Shown here: positions 11,171-23,050 of the stretch, piece by piece
Numbering within the stretch: the first letter of the stretch is position 1
How the letters are laid out: every line of letters starts with the position of its first letter
Assembly: GCA_907163375.1 (NCBI GenBank)
Contig: CAJQUW010012444.1
Span: 1 to 64,000 of the forward strand
Reading direction: 5' to 3'
Source of the DNA: Prostheceraeus crozeri
Taxonomy: Eukaryota; Platyhelminthes; Polycladida; Euryleptidae
DNA length: 64,000 nt
Notes under the pieces: generated by a model
Database searches by the model: none
Seen by the model: the letters and a program-made list of their open reading frames with translations, nothing else
Told to the model about the DNA's origin: nothing
Program-made: the position numbers and the translations under genes

Positions 11171-13129
11171 AACAAAATTTATTTATGCACAAAGAAAGAG
11201 AGAACACTTGAAAAGTCCAGGATAAACTGAAAAATCATCAAGTCACGGACCTTAAGATCTCGCTTCGACCAACGGAGGCCTCGGTTCTTTTAAAAATGGC
11301 CTTGGCATTTCACCTTACCAAAGCAACAGATATCCTCCCATAAATAGAAGCAATGGCATCGTGGACAGTCACCCGTGGACGGTCTGTGTTGCGAGTTTCC
11401 TAGGCGCGTAACAAATTGTATGGCTTCGTCACCCATAGCTCCATGCTGTCAAGCAAAAGGGGAGGCACTGCCAATTTAATTCGCGGCATTTCTCTATGGT
11501 GGCGTCACGTTTCCGAGCTTCTGCAACTGCTGTTGGACAGTCACACGCTCCTGTTAAATTTGATAACTGGTAAAAACGATCGACTGCATCATTTATACAA
11601 GACGTATTTCGTATGGTATTGTGACGATTGACGACGTCCCCTCCATTTTTTCAGTCGACGCATGATGTCCGTCTGGATCAGGAATTGCATTGGGATGGTA
11701 GATAAGTATACATTTATTTGAGTTACTATCCAAGCGTAAGCCTCTAACCACCATTTTAATGCTGCATTCATTTCATTTGACTCCAACGCTAGACCTAGCC
11801 CGGCTGAAGGAATGACTGGCAGCCAGTCAGCGGCATGATCTGCAGCAACATTTTCAAGTCGAGCTTTATCGGCTTTAAATACAACCGCAATAAACAACCG
11901 GAAATGTCTGTTAAAATTAACAGCTAAAATTAGTTCCACGGTTTTTTACAGTCTGAACTGTAGGCCATAAATATCCGCAAAAACAGACGTTTATTATCTG
12001 ATATGAATGGATTAACTGTATTACTAATGGATGGTTATTTTAATTGTTTTTAACGGTGTACAGTTTACAGCTTTTCCCTATAAAAATCTTCATCTATGAA
12101 TTTTGCAGTTTGATTTTGATAATTCATGAACTGAAGGTAGATCTGGCACACGTACATAAAGATTGATAAAGTTGAAGAATGAATAAAAGTGAGAAGAAGT
12201 CACGGAAACGTCCGGCAACTCAGAGGTTACTTGAATAGAAAAACTTAAATCGGATGTTTTGAGAACATGAATTAACTCACAAGTGATTTCTTTGATTGAA
12301 AGGGACAAATATAGGATAACCTCGCCATTATTTGTAATTCTCACAGAAATATAAATAACCATCAAGATTACTCAATTTAGTTGTATTATTGGATGACTGG
12401 GGCTATGTAAGCATTTTGATTATGATTAATTGCATTTAAAGTAGTTTGAAATATCTTTGCAAAAGTTAGGGTAGGCCTATAGTTGCCCGCAAAATTCCAG
12501 ATGGGTGAGTTTATGACTCGCAATTTAATTTCCTGATTAGTCCGCCGTAGATTACATGTACCAATCATCATTTCTATTACGAAAATAGGATATTCAATCC
12601 CGTATTCATAAAAGCAAAAGTTGTAGTTTTCAACGTTGTTCAAATTCACAAGGAATGTACCCATTACTTGTAATGTATCGATTGCATCCATTACTTATAG
12701 CCCTACGTGAGGAATGAACTTTTCCGCGGAATTGGTGTCTGAACGAATACTATAGAGGCTAGACTAACTTCCCCTGCATTTGATAGCCAATAAAATCGAT
12801 TTATTGAACGGGCAATCGCTGACAGTGCTATTCTGAAAAGTTGATCTGTTTACATACTGCAATTTAGAATACTTTCCACATTCTTCGTTGATTTACTGTA
12901 TCATAAATCACGTCACATGACCTAAACATCAAGATGTTTCCTTTCATCATTAAGATTCTTCTGCAAGATTGAATGAAGGCGATATAAGTAGTTTGTCATT
13001 TAACGCTGATGCTTAAACCCAATGTGATTGTTCAGAAATTAAAGAGGTTGTAAGAGACAACTATTTCTTTAGCTATGGTATTTTATATCAATTTTAGCGA
13101 CCGAAGGAAGTAATTAGATACTGCGAAAA
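11171..13129. other. AT-rich non-coding stretch
   Basis: No gene supported. A short stretch near 12210-12240 (AACGTCCGGCAACTCAGAGG) recurs in diverged form at about 25040-25065, indicating a dispersed repeat. The minus-strand frames at 11589-11939, 12090-12365 and 12386-12691 show no motifs. Confidence 0.4.
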
Positions 13130-13624
13130 CACCAGGTGACATGCCACGCGGGATTCACGCGTAATTACGGAACACCCCAAACATCCGTGGTTAAGGACAT
13201 TCTATTCTTCTACCCGCGTACATACGCGCTGCACTAAGAGTCAGAAATCACTTGATCTGATGCTGTTTAAACATGGGAAATGTTTATGAATACGCACGGG
13301 CGAGCGTTTATAGTTTGAGCGTCGTCTACGGTTGTCTGCGCTGCCGCTTGAACCACGGATGAACCCTAAGCATGTTCTGTCTTCCCTGAGCATGAAATTG
13401 AGGTCCTATCACATTGTTTAACCTCTGATACATGCAGACACATGAGGCGCAAAGTCTATATAACAGGACTGCCAACTATACTAACTTATATATCAGACGC
13501 TGCAGCAATATCCCGCATAGCCACGGATGTTTGGGGTCATGTGTAATTACGCGTGGTTCACGCGAGAATTACGCGTGGTTCACGCGAGAATTACGCGTGA
13601 TTGAGCGTGGCATGTCACCTAGTG
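13130..13624. mobile_element. MITE with long terminal inverted repeats rich in ACGCG words
   Basis: The left end CACCAGGTGACATGCCACGC pairs with the right end, whose inverse reads CACTAGGTGACATGCCACGC. Similarity may continue a few bases outward. Inside both ends are copies of CACGCGTAATTA, and further in is CCCCAAACATCCGTGG on both sides. On the right, the word TTACGCGTGGTTCACGCGAGAA is partly tandem. No coding capacity is seen. About 0.5 kb. The target duplication is unclear, so the superfamily is undetermined. Confidence 0.75.
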
Positions 13625-13667
13625 TAGTTTCACAAGTTGCGTGTACAGTTACTTTTCTACTTACCAC

Positions 13668-14062
13668 TTAACCCTTTAAGGACTGGTGGTACATATATGT
13701 ACCACCTTCTTTTTTGTTGGATTACTATACTTTAAAGCCAATTGAAATAACCCAACAACCCTTATTTTGTTTATCTGCATAAAAAATAACTCATACAAAC
13801 AGAAATTGCGTTTCAACAAAGTTTCGTCTATCTTTGGTTTTGATTTGAAATCTGCCATATCGTGAGGTATGTTTTTGCCTTATTACGAATCTCTCAATAA
13901 TCACCGTGAGCGCTTGTGTAACTCTTATTAGTATTTTCTCCTAGGAAATAGCCTATATTAGCAGACTAGACCACTTGACGCAAGATTTTTTCAATAGAAA
14001 ACCGTACAGACTAATTTGAATTTTGGTGGTACATATATGAACCACTTGTCCTCAAGGGTAAA
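13668..14062. mobile_element. piggyBac-type MITE
   Basis: Starts at TTAA (13668-13671) followed by CCCTTTAAGGACTGGTGG. The right end, read inverted from 14058, is CCCTTGAGGACAAGTGG, and the right TTAA has decayed to TAAA. Both ends carry the palindromic word GGTGGTACATATATG or its variant. A third copy of this end lies alone at about 17847. About 0.39 kb and non-coding. TTAA plus a CCCTTT start is the usual piggyBac form. Confidence 0.8.
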
Positions 14063-14910
14063 TTTTCTCTATTATATTCTAGATTTCAAGTAACTGATAA
14101 AACCAATATTAATCATGCACAGACAACAATAGTTGTGCAAAGTCAAGCTGTTTATGACATTATTCATCTAAGCATTGACTTTTTTCGAAGTTGCATATCC
14201 TACACTACATAATGCGCAAATGTAGAATGTGTGCAGGTAGATAGTCAAGACATACGTACGTAGATTCAGTGGTAATTTTCTATCAGAAATCTGAGTGTGC
14301 ACCACTTTACTAATGAAGTTGTTGGAAAAAAATTAATACTCTGAGATTCTATTACAGACGTTGCATCCACAGAATTAGATTGTTTAATCGCATCACTTTG
14401 CTAGAAGTACAAACTGATTCAATCAGCTGGCACATGCAGGAACTTAATAAGTGGACAAAAAGAAATTTTTAATACTTTACAGAGATAGGAAAAATAGTTG
14501 TGCGTCGCCTGCGGGTTGCTCTGAATTCCTTCAAAATTCTCCGATCGCCACGACTCCTTCAGATTCGAAGAATTCAGATCATTGCGCAAAAGTTTTCTCG
14601 ATAATGTTAGGCCCTGCGATCATTTTTTAAAAAGTTAGCAGGCGCACGAAAAAACGTTCACAAACTTCTCTGTAGAACTTGACACCGACTGTGTCTCTTT
14701 GCTGTGTGATCCGGTTGATAACAGTCACTGAAACTTTGCACAATTTGGCGTGTTTAATGTTGTACGGGCTGCTTATAGTTCGATTGCTATGGTATTATGT
14801 CAGCAGATCGTGCTATTTCATTTTCGTTACATGTTCCAATGCTTCCCTTCTAGTCAAACGGAAGAAGGGACGACCTGTCTAATTCTGTGATTGCATCACT
14901 CAAAGTATGC
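14063..14910. other. Non-coding stretch
   Basis: No gene or repeat boundary is supported; short frames lack motifs. Confidence 0.4.
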
Positions 14911-14914
14911 ACTC

Positions 14915-15005
14915 CCAGCGGAAGTAGAACCCGCTACCATGCATCAAAGTCGGCTTTATCAGCATGCTCTCTACTCGATGCGCTATCGTATCACGCCTGC
15001 TAGGT
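14915..15005 (-). repeat. tRNA-derived SINE-like relic
   Basis: On the minus strand a polymerase III A-box-like stretch (ATAGCGCATCGAGTAGAGAG) is followed about 30-35 bp later by a B-box-like GGGTTCTACTTCC. The spacing and words resemble a tRNA gene, but the acceptor stem does not close and the B box is off consensus. A decayed tRNA-derived SINE head is more likely than a functional tRNA. Confidence 0.45.
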
Positions 15006-15284
15006 CAAATGCATCAATATCGCACTAGCTTCATTATACATTTTGAAGTAGTAGCACGATAGGATATTTTCGTTTGTATAACTTCAATTTTGATATTTCA
15101 ACTGCAGTGCAATTTGCAAAGAACAATGCAAATCATAACAATCTAAGATCAATTTACAGTGCCGCACCGGCACTGTCATTCATAGGAAGCCGTTGTGCAT
15201 GTGGACTTCTGGATGAAAGTATATTGATTATTCCTCCTTTTGAATTTAAATATCTGATATCCCCTATTACATAATTGTGTAATG

Positions 15285-16981
15285 TAGGGAGTCAAGCGGT
15301 TAATTATAAATTAACCGGTTAACCGACGAGAAATTAACCGGTTAACCGACGAGAAATTAACCGGTTAACCGGTTAACCGATGTAATACTAGTAATAGATG
15401 TTTTTCAATTCCATGTGACTATACAAGGCTTATATAGTCGCACTGAGTATAGTGTATGAGTATATGCATGTTTGCCTGTTATACCAGTTGAGTAAGCTCT
15501 CGCTTACTTTATGGACATAAACATTTTCTACTGATTGCTTGTAGGTCTACTTCCTTAATATTTTATTTTCAAGAATACTGTTATGTTTTAGTATACCCTC
15601 GTGAATATTTGAGTTTATTCCGTCTGGCTAACTTGAACCTAAAATCAATTTCACGGAATGTGCCTAATTCCATGTTCATTATTCAAAATAATAAATTATA
15701 AAATCTAAATCCACTAATGATAATAATAATGTATATTTTACCATAAAATCTGTACAAAACATTCAATGTGAGGTACCAGTATGGTAATTCACAACTTATA
15801 TAGGATGTGGCCAGATAATATAACACAACGGCTACACAAAGCTATCTTTAGGTTACTAATATATTTATGTTATTATTGATACATCAATATTAATATGTTT
15901 GAATTCCTTGTAGATAGATTGTCATGTGTAGAAGACTGATATCAATTAGAATTACTTTTTCCTAATACAAGATCACTTGATATTCCTCTACTTTTAAATT
16001 ACTTACAATGAGCCAAGACTTATCACAATTGATGTGGTTAGGTAACACATCACAAGTAACAATATACCCGGCAGGCTATATCATTATTCTCTATTGATAA
16101 TCAAAACATCAATCTTATCTGGAATTAAAAACTTCCTTACTATCATAATGGAATGGATCTTGGATGATCAGATATCAACTATTGTAACAACAAAATATAC
16201 GTATAAGAGTATTTTATCAAAACAAATTGTCTGGGAAAACGAAGAAATCAGGTAGAGTTATTGTGATGCAGAAAAACGATGGCTTCTGCTGTTTCGAGTC
16301 TCAAGTTCATCCGTTTTTCATTGTAAATATTTCCCATTAAGCTAAAAAGGCGCTCAGAGCTTGCTGAAGTTGCTGGTATTTGTAGGTATAATTTAGCAAG
16401 CTTTGCTATTCTTGGGAAACGATTTTCATTTGTCTTCCACCACTTTTCGTCGCTATGGGAACACTTATCTGTGACGAATGCGCTGCGCTAACTGCATACA
16501 TAAATACTTGTATGAGCTGTATGTACTATGCAACGCATGTGATCTTGGTTAGATACCGCATTGACATGGATTGTTAGTGTCTCACGTGCCTAGAGTGCTC
16601 GCGTGTGGCACGTGTCCCACGGGTGCGACACTTGCAATCCATTTCTATGGAACTGGCACAGACAGTCTATCGTAGCCAAGCGTAGAAGGGGAAATTCTAT
16701 TCTGACTGAAACACTAACACGTCATAACGAACTCGTCCAAAGTCGTAGAATCAAGCAAGATGGTGAAGGTTAACGAAATGCCTCACTCCATTTCCAGGAA
16801 ATTATTATTTGGCAATAGCTTACATCAGCAATGAGATATTATCGAAATTGGAAAATGAAAACTAAAGCAATGTAGTTGCAATGTAGCAGAAAAGTTGGGA
16901 AAGCGTCGGTTAACCGATTAATTATTTTTTAACCGGTTAAATTTAATTAACCGGTTAACCGGTTAACCGCTTGACTCCCTA
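15285..16981 (-). mobile_element. hAT transposon with TTAACCGG subterminal arrays
   Basis: Left end TAGGGAGTCAAGCGGTTAA (15285) and right end (16963-16981) are perfect inverted copies. GTAATG flanks both sides (15279-15284 and 16982-16987); an exact 8-bp duplication is not seen. Both ends continue into arrays of AACCGGTTAACCG words (15300-15382 and 16911-16970). The inside carries the C-terminal part of a hAT transposase. At 1.7 kb the copy is internally deleted. Confidence 0.88.
16245..16460 (-). pseudogene. hAT transposase C-terminal dimerisation domain
   Basis: The minus strand reads WWKTNENRFPRIAKLAKLYL followed directly by QIPATSASSERLFSLMGNIY and then NEKRMNLRLETAEAIVFLHH. This is the hAT C-terminal signature: a WW segment, then the IPATSASSERLFS block that builds the dimerisation surface. 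The catalytic part is absent. The fragment lies inside the hAT element whose ends are at 15285 and 16981, so it marks the transcription direction of the parent element. Confidence 0.88.
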
Positions 16982-17361
16982 GTAATGTGCATGCAACCCT
17001 TCAATCATGTCGTGAATCAATGAAGCTGTATCACAATAGGCCTACAGTCCTACACGAAATATAGTTTCAATTTTATGAAATCGATTTGTGCATATCAATT
17101 ACATAAGCAAGTCATACACACAATTCGCAGAGAACTAATCTAAAAGCATTCGAAGTACATGTATTTTGACATTTCCTAAATGACTCAATCTAAAACGTAG
17201 GATATACTCGTACGTGTACAACTGTAAGTTTCATGACAGTGCTTACATAACTTGTTGATTGTGCATGCAGTAGGCCTTTGTTTCCTGCGTATTTCTATAA
17301 TCACATATCTTTTACGCACAAAGATATTTGCATGTAGGCCTACATGCGCAAGCATATTGAC

Positions 17362-17831
17362 GCTTTCTTTTTTCACAGGTGTCATTCTACAATTCAATTA
17401 TGGGTGGTGTTGACCTAACGGACCAACTGAAGGAGTGCTACCAAATCGATCGACGAAGCCGGGCAAAATTCTATCTGCGAATATTCTTCGACGTCATCGA
17501 TTTGAGCATCCTCAATTCTCACATCATCTACCGGAAGAAAATGAAAATTTGTCGCATGAAATCCCCAACACTGCTGCAATTCCGACAAGCAGTCGTTCGG
17601 AAGATTGCTGGGCATTTCAGTTCTCGACAAAGACTGCATCAAGGCAGAAAGAACCCGGGTCACTTCGTGGTTCCTGGCCATCACCTGCCAGTCTTCGGAG
17701 CCAAGCGCAGACGCTGTTTCCTGTGCTCAGGGAAGCAGAATGACTGCAGAAGCAACGTGACATGCTCAGCATGTGAGAAAAGCTTCTGCTTGAATGCAAC
17801 CCGGAATTGCTTCTATGACTTTCATGCATAG
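17362..17831 (+). pseudogene. piggyBac transposase C-terminal exon or fragment
   Basis: The frame reads YNSIMGGVDLTDQLKECYQI, then a long helical part (KFYLRIFFDVIDLSILNSH), and ends in a cysteine-rich domain: RRRCFLCSGKQNDC, TCSACEKSFC, then NCFYDFHA before the stop. This is the C-terminal third of piggyBac/PGBD proteins with its chromatin-binding zinc finger intact. There is no break in about 150 codons. Just upstream, TTTCTTTTTTCACAG has the form of a splice acceptor, so it may be a 3' exon, yet no upstream piggyBac exon is seen. Fifteen bases after the stop lies a piggyBac-like end in the orientation of a left end (17847). A 5'-truncated copy is the simplest reading. The catalytic aspartates would lie in the missing part. 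Confidence 0.85.
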
Positions 17832-17846
17832 TTTTTAGCGTTTTTT

Positions 17847-17882
17847 ACCCTTAAGGACAAGTGGTTTATATATGTACCACCC
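17847..17882. repeat. Solitary piggyBac-type end
   Basis: ACCCTTAAGGACAAGTGG, then TTATATATGTACCACC, matches the ends of the 13672-14058 MITE. No inverted partner was found downstream. Confidence 0.6.
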
Positions 17883-18240
17883 TGTATCTTCACAACGAAA
17901 GAGAATTATTGGATGAAATTTTGTAGTTTTCATATTGAAGTGATGGCAAAAAGATCCCGCAAGAGTAATTTCAATTTCGATGGCCTCAAACACTATGGTC
18001 CTCAAACACTGTGATCGAGCAGCAATTTCATTAACAGGCGTCCAATCTCAGCAATTTTCCTACACTGAGTGAAATGGCCTATCTGCTGACGGAACTTCAA
18101 GTCCAAATTGATTGGTCATTGGAGTGAGCAAACGAGACGATAGGCGCTACAGAATTGCAGCCAAATGAGGTTCAAAAGTTATTTTCCTGCGAGTTAAGAC
18201 AGATGGGCGGCTAAGCGGTGGGCGGGCTTGCCCCAAAATA

Positions 18241-19460
18241 CCCTATACTAGTGATGCAAATGGAAAATTTTCCGGAAAATTTTGAAATCTTTTTTTCGGT
18301 GATTGACGTTTTTGCCATTGTTTTGGAGACTTGTTGCAGTCGTTTGAAAAGACTATGTAATATTCAAAGACCGAAAACTTCTCTATCATCCCTGCATGTC
18401 AACTTTTGGAACCAACTGCACCCTCCATGTCTATTTCAGATCTTTCCAACTGAATATCAGACATTAAATGGATTTCAGATTTCTCTAATTGAATTTCAAA
18501 TATCTGTCAGAAACTCAACTTTGAAAGGATCTTAGATTCAACTGGAGAATCTCCAATTCATCTGGAAATGTCTGAAATTCACAGATCTGAAATCGATTTG
18601 GAACTATCTGAACCATCTGAGCTGGAAATGGAAGATGTGTGGTTTGCCCTCCACAAAGATATCGGACAATACGCCAGAAGTTAGAAGCTATCATATAGAT
18701 TTTCTTATACTCATCACAGATATCTTCAGTTTCCAAATATCTCACGAGTTTACAGTCTTTATATATCTTCCGATATATGGTCGCTCATGTATAGTGCTGT
18801 GTTGGACTGTGTGCTTGTGCTTCACATGTTCATCAGCACATGGAGAATTTGTATCATTGCAATCAAGGCTGCATATAATGAAGCTTAACTTTCAAGCCAT
18901 AAAACCTCCCAAATAAAGTGCATTATTTTTGCTCCAGATCTTTCACAATGCATGAAATTATACCCCTATTGTAAAGGAAAAAATTCACGTTGTCCCAAAA
19001 GATGTCTGTGTTATAATATTAAAAATGGCAACAAATTGCTGCAAGCCACGGTGGCAAAGGAATGCTCAAAAATCCGCGGATGGGATTCGTATTGCTACGA
19101 TTGTTTTAATCGAAATGATATGATGAAATCAAGAGTTTTGGAACAATGATGTGTCTATGCCTCGGCTGTGATAGAAAACGTAAAAATTATATCACAAAAA
19201 TTCAAATTTCTTCAGTTTTCAAAATCGTTTTATTCAAAATAATGATCAAAATCACCAGTTTTATAGACCCATTCTGTTGGTGTGTAGCTGCCTCGGCTGT
19301 GGAAGCGGTCAAAGCATGTAGAGCCTATCACAAAAAATCAGAACTTTCAAATTTTCCAAAATTTTCCGACTTTTTCCAAAATTTTCCAATATTTCCAAAA
19401 TTTTTCCATGGAAAATTTTGATTCAAAATTTTCCGGAAAATTTTCATCACTACCCTATAC
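18241..19460. mobile_element. hAT-type non-autonomous element with 8-bp duplication
   Basis: An exact 8-bp duplication CCCTATAC is at 18241-18248 and 19453-19460. The element 18249-19452 begins TAGTGATGCAAATGGAAAAT, and its right end, inverted, begins TAGTGATGAAAATTTTCC. Both ends carry repeated AAAATTTTCCGGAAAATTTT palindromes. Inside are short frames with no transposase motifs. The 8-bp duplication and TA-GTGATG ends fit the hAT superfamily. Confidence 0.85.
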
Positions 19461-19912
19461 TAATTGTATTTTCAAAAAAATTTCGCATGCTTGATAACAT
19501 TATCGTTCCTGATAATTCTGTGAGTTTTCATGTGATCCGGAAAAATGTGGTCTCATAGCATCAATTGAAATTTTGAGAAAAATCAAAAAAGTCCGGTCGA
19601 AAGTATAGGTCACTTTTTTAAATTCACAATTGCTCAATTGTGATGATCCATATTTGATTTTTTCCTTTTGAAGCAACAACTGACTCACAAATGTTCGTCG
19701 TAGAAAGCAAAAGCATCATTTCTAAGTTGACAAATGTGCATCGGATAGACGACAAAAAATGGCTTTGGTCAGAAGACAATTTTTGGGGGACAAAGGCTAT
19801 AATTGAAGAAAAATCCCAAATATACGTAAATGCTATCTTGAATTATAGTCAGGTTGAAACTGCGGTTCATGCGCTTTCACATGATACATTGTGCAAGTAA
19901 GTTTAAGTAACC
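19461..19912. other. Non-coding stretch
   Basis: Nothing supported apart from a 69-codon frame at 19691-19900 without motifs. Confidence 0.35.
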
Positions 19913-20292
19913 TTAACTCTTTCACTGCCAAGCACGTAGTTCTACGTTTTACCATTCATGCCCGCTGCGGCCAAGCACGTAGTTCTACTTTTTACCATTC
20001 ATGCCCGCTGCGGCCAAGCACGTAGTTCTACGTTTTACCATTCATGCCCGCTGCGGCCAAGCACGTAGTTCTACGTTTTACCATTCATGCCCGCTGCGGC
20101 CAAGCACGTAGTTCTACGTTTTACCATTCATGCCCGCTGCGGCCAAGCACGTAGTTCTACGTTTTACCATTCATGCCCGCTGCGGCCAAGCACGTAGTTC
20201 TACGTTTTACCATTCATGCCCGCTGCGGCCAAGCACGTAGTTCTACGTTTTACCATTCATGCCCGCTGCGGCCAAGCACGTAGTTCTACGTT
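19913..20292. repeat. piggyBac left end expanded into a 43-bp minisatellite
   Basis: TTAA (19913-19916) followed by CTCTTTCACTGCC is a piggyBac-type terminus. The adjoining sequence is repeated about 8.5 times with a 43-bp period. Each unit starts GCCAAGCACGTAGTTCTACG and ends CATGCCCGCTGCG, nearly without divergence. Each unit contains the short palindrome ACGTAG-TT-CTACGT. There are no unique spacers, so it is not CRISPR-like. Confidence 0.9.
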
Positions 20293-20445
20293 TTTGGTAA
20301 TTTTCTTTTGCGATGTAAGAGTGACAAAGGAATTCACTCACCACATGATGCAAGTACAACTCATCTGTGTCATCTGCCATGATATTACGATGCTCGTGCA
20401 GGATGACTTATTTGTGGTGATCATCGTCGTTCTGCAAGGATCAAA

Positions 20446-21202
20446 ATGGCATCGTCAAGTAGAGCACGAAGTCGTGCATATCTGATTATGATACAAGTGC
20501 CTCCGAAGACGATATGAATGAAGATGAACAACCGGAAGATGTTCCACATGCAACAAACTGGAGTCCAGCAGGCCGTAGTCCTAACATACACCCCTGCTCG
20601 GCTACCAGTCCTGGTCCACGCGGAGAAGCGGTTATGAATGGGGAACAAAGTGACATGTGGCATTTTCAGTTATTCTTCTCGGATGAGCTGTTGGAAACTG
20701 TTGTTCAGCAAACGAATTTGTACGCTGAGCAATACTTTGAATGTCTTGAAACGCCTCTATCTCCACATTCAAGGATAAAACGTTGGAAGGACGTGACAAT
20801 ACCGGAGATGAAAGTATTCTTTGGACTGACACTGCTGAAAGGGATAATACAAAAGCGGGATAATACAAAAGCCGGAACGGTCTCTTTTGGTCTACAGATG
20901 ATTGCATGCATACACCCTACTTTGGAGATCATATGAGCAGAAATCTGTATCAACTCATTATGAGTTTCGTACACTTCAACGACAATTCTGCCAGACCAGA
21001 GGATTCTCAGGATCGGATTTACAAGGTTTGCCCAATCTACGACTATCTGATGGAGAAGGTTCGTGAATACTACACACCACATGAACATATATCAATTGAT
21101 GAAGGTGTCTTGAAATGGAAAGGCAGGTTGGAACATATGACTAGCATTTGTAATGATAGAACATCAAAAAACATCATTGAAAATAAGTTTGCGCAGGTGT
21201 AA
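20446..21202 (+). pseudogene. piggyBac transposase N-terminal half, frameshifted
   Basis: The first ATG (20446) opens MASSSRARSRAY, and a one-base shift leads into DYDTSASEDDMNEDEQPEDV, the acidic N-terminus common in piggyBac proteins. The middle reads FFSDELLETVVQQTNLYAEQ and IPEMKVFFGLTLLKGI. After another shift near 20880 it continues WSTDDCMHTPYFGDHMSRN, FVHFNDN, DRIYKVCPIYDYLMEKVREY and HISIDEGVLKWKGRL. The last holds the first catalytic aspartate (SIDE). The frame ends at 21202 without the remaining catalytic residues or C-terminal finger. It lies 150 bp after the minisatellite-bearing piggyBac end and in the right orientation, so the two belong to one truncated element. It is a different copy from the C-terminal fragment at 17.4 kb. 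Confidence 0.88.
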
Positions 21203-21261
21203 AAATGTGCAAAACTTGGGCCATAGGAGGATGTCATCGAAAAACTGTGGGCAGTGAAAGA

Positions 21262-21480
21262 CCCGGTGAAAAAAACTGTCGGTGAACTGTCGGTCCATTG
21301 TCGGGAAGCCGACTCGGCATAATGACGGCAAAGGTCCTAATTCCCCGACTATCTGCCGAAGAATCGGTGAGCCGACAACTCCCCGACTGTTTCGCCGACG
21401 CACTACCGACAATTCCCCGACAGGCACCGACAATTCCCCGAAAGCTGCCGCCGACAATGCCCCGACAGCCGCCGACATCT
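21262..21480. repeat. Array of GTCGG/CCGAC words behind a CCCGGTGAAAAAAA end
   Basis: Starts CCCGGTGAAAAAAACTGTCGG, then about 200 bp dense in CCGAC or GTCGG, ending CAGCCGCCGACATCTAA. The surroundings are AT-rich and unrelated. A similar array with the inverse end (TTTTTTTTCACCGGG) lies at 35455-35623. I read it as a subterminal repeat array of a DNA transposon. It begins 60 bp after the broken piggyBac frame. Confidence 0.65.
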
Positions 21481-21540
21481 AATTATATGTTCACATTCTT
21501 TTGATGAAATTACAGTTATAGCCTACTTGACGTTGTAGCA

Positions 21541-22010
21541 AAATATTGAAGAAATTTGCTGTTATTAGTGATGAATATTGTTGATCAAAGTCATCCTGCT
21601 ACGAAATGCTCCAAGGATTAACAGCAGAAAAACTCATGCTGCTAAAACCAAAACATTCGGAGGCAGTGACAAGAATAGCCCTACAATATTTATACATTAT
21701 AAAAATGCTGCTGATCGGTGTCATCCTGCTACGAAATGTTCCAAGGATTAACAGCAGAAAAACTCAATGCTGCTAAAACCAAAACATTCGGAGGCAGTGA
21801 CAAATAATCGCACAAGAAATTACTTTAGCGACTCACCTCAAAAGTAAATGTCGGCCTACTGAACAGTGGCATGCTTCTCTGCCATCGGTTGTGCTGGCTT
21901 GGTAGTGTCCGGTCTCCATTGATGACATCTTTTTGAGAGACAACGACTTTGGTCTAAAATGCGCAGTAGGTGCTTGATGCAAAAATATTGAATATTATTG
22001 ACGCATAAAA
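21541..22010. repeat. Dispersed repeat, copy 1 (inverse of 44080-44540)
   Basis: Contains two tandem copies of a block with CATCCTGCTACGAAATG, GGATTAACAGCAGAAAAACT and CATTCGGAGGCAGTGACAA. The same two-copy block occurs inverted at about 44325-44535. Flanking words (GACATC, GTGCTGG, CATTGATG) also match in inverse order to about 22 kb and 44.08 kb. Confidence 0.75.
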
Positions 22011-22599
22011 AGAAGTTATAGAATTTAACATAATTAAAATAAATAGGAACATACATGTACATCTAACATAAAAAATAGGAAAACGACACGAGCTTTTATT
22101 CACTTCAAGTAAATATGCTGCTTAAAATCAATAGTATTATATTAATTACCCGACCTGCTGTCACATTCATTTCCCGGCAAAAAAAATAAAACGACAAGAA
22201 TCACAATATGTATTACATGAGGACTAGACAAGTTCCGATGAAAAATGTGTCATGAAACAAATGACGAGATTAGGATGATTACGAAGGAGATAAAGTGTTC
22301 AGTCTGGAAATTTTCAAACGCAAATATGCAGCTGACGATCAGTATAAAAAAGGAAGTACAAGTATGACAAATAAATTCATGTGAGAACATGATTGCGAGT
22401 GTGGACCAATAGCGCATTTTTGGAAATCTTTAAAGACAATTACAAACAGCTAACAATCATGAAAAATAAATATAGCAAATGCCTGTCCACTTGCAAACAT
22501 GATTAAGAGGGTGGTTCAAGTCAAGTCAAGTCTAATTTGGAAATCCTAAATTCTAAATGAAAATGAAAATAGGATTGCCGATATGATGCTAATTTATTA

Positions 22600-23050
22600 G
22601 ATCATTAACCAATTAATTTCAACTATACTGAGCGTAGCCATTTTCAGGGTATAAAAAATGAGAATGCATTGATGAAATTTTAAGCATTTATAAATATACC
22701 TTTATGCATATCATTACATATCGTCACATCATTAAGTTACACAAGCATAAATTACATCAGATAATAATTCAAAAGTATGGGAATGCCAAATTAGCAGCAA
22801 TTTGGCATTCCCTTACTTTTGAATTATTATCTGATGTATATGTCACTTAATGATGTGATTTATTCAGCCGTACCAATTTCGAGTAATTTCAACTACAGAA
22901 CGCATGCAGTCATCTTCACGGTATAAAATGATAACTGAAAAGAGCATGCCTTGATGGAATTTTAGGCATTTATAGATATGTGAATGAAGAATATGCATAA
23001 AGGTATATTTCTAAATGCTTTCAATTTTAAAAATGCTTCAATTAATTTGT
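22600..23050. repeat. Diverged direct repeats around a long hairpin
   Basis: Two diverged direct copies (about 22615-22700 and 22885-22985) share TTTCAACTA, GGTATAAAA and GCATTTATA words. Between them is a hairpin at 22753-22838 with 39-bp arms differing at one position and a 9-base loop. Part of one arm recurs at about 23219-23242. Confidence 0.7.

Noticed and set aside
19918-20292. CRISPR-like direct repeats
   Set aside because: The 43-bp units are head to tail with no unique spacers, in an animal genome next to a transposon end.
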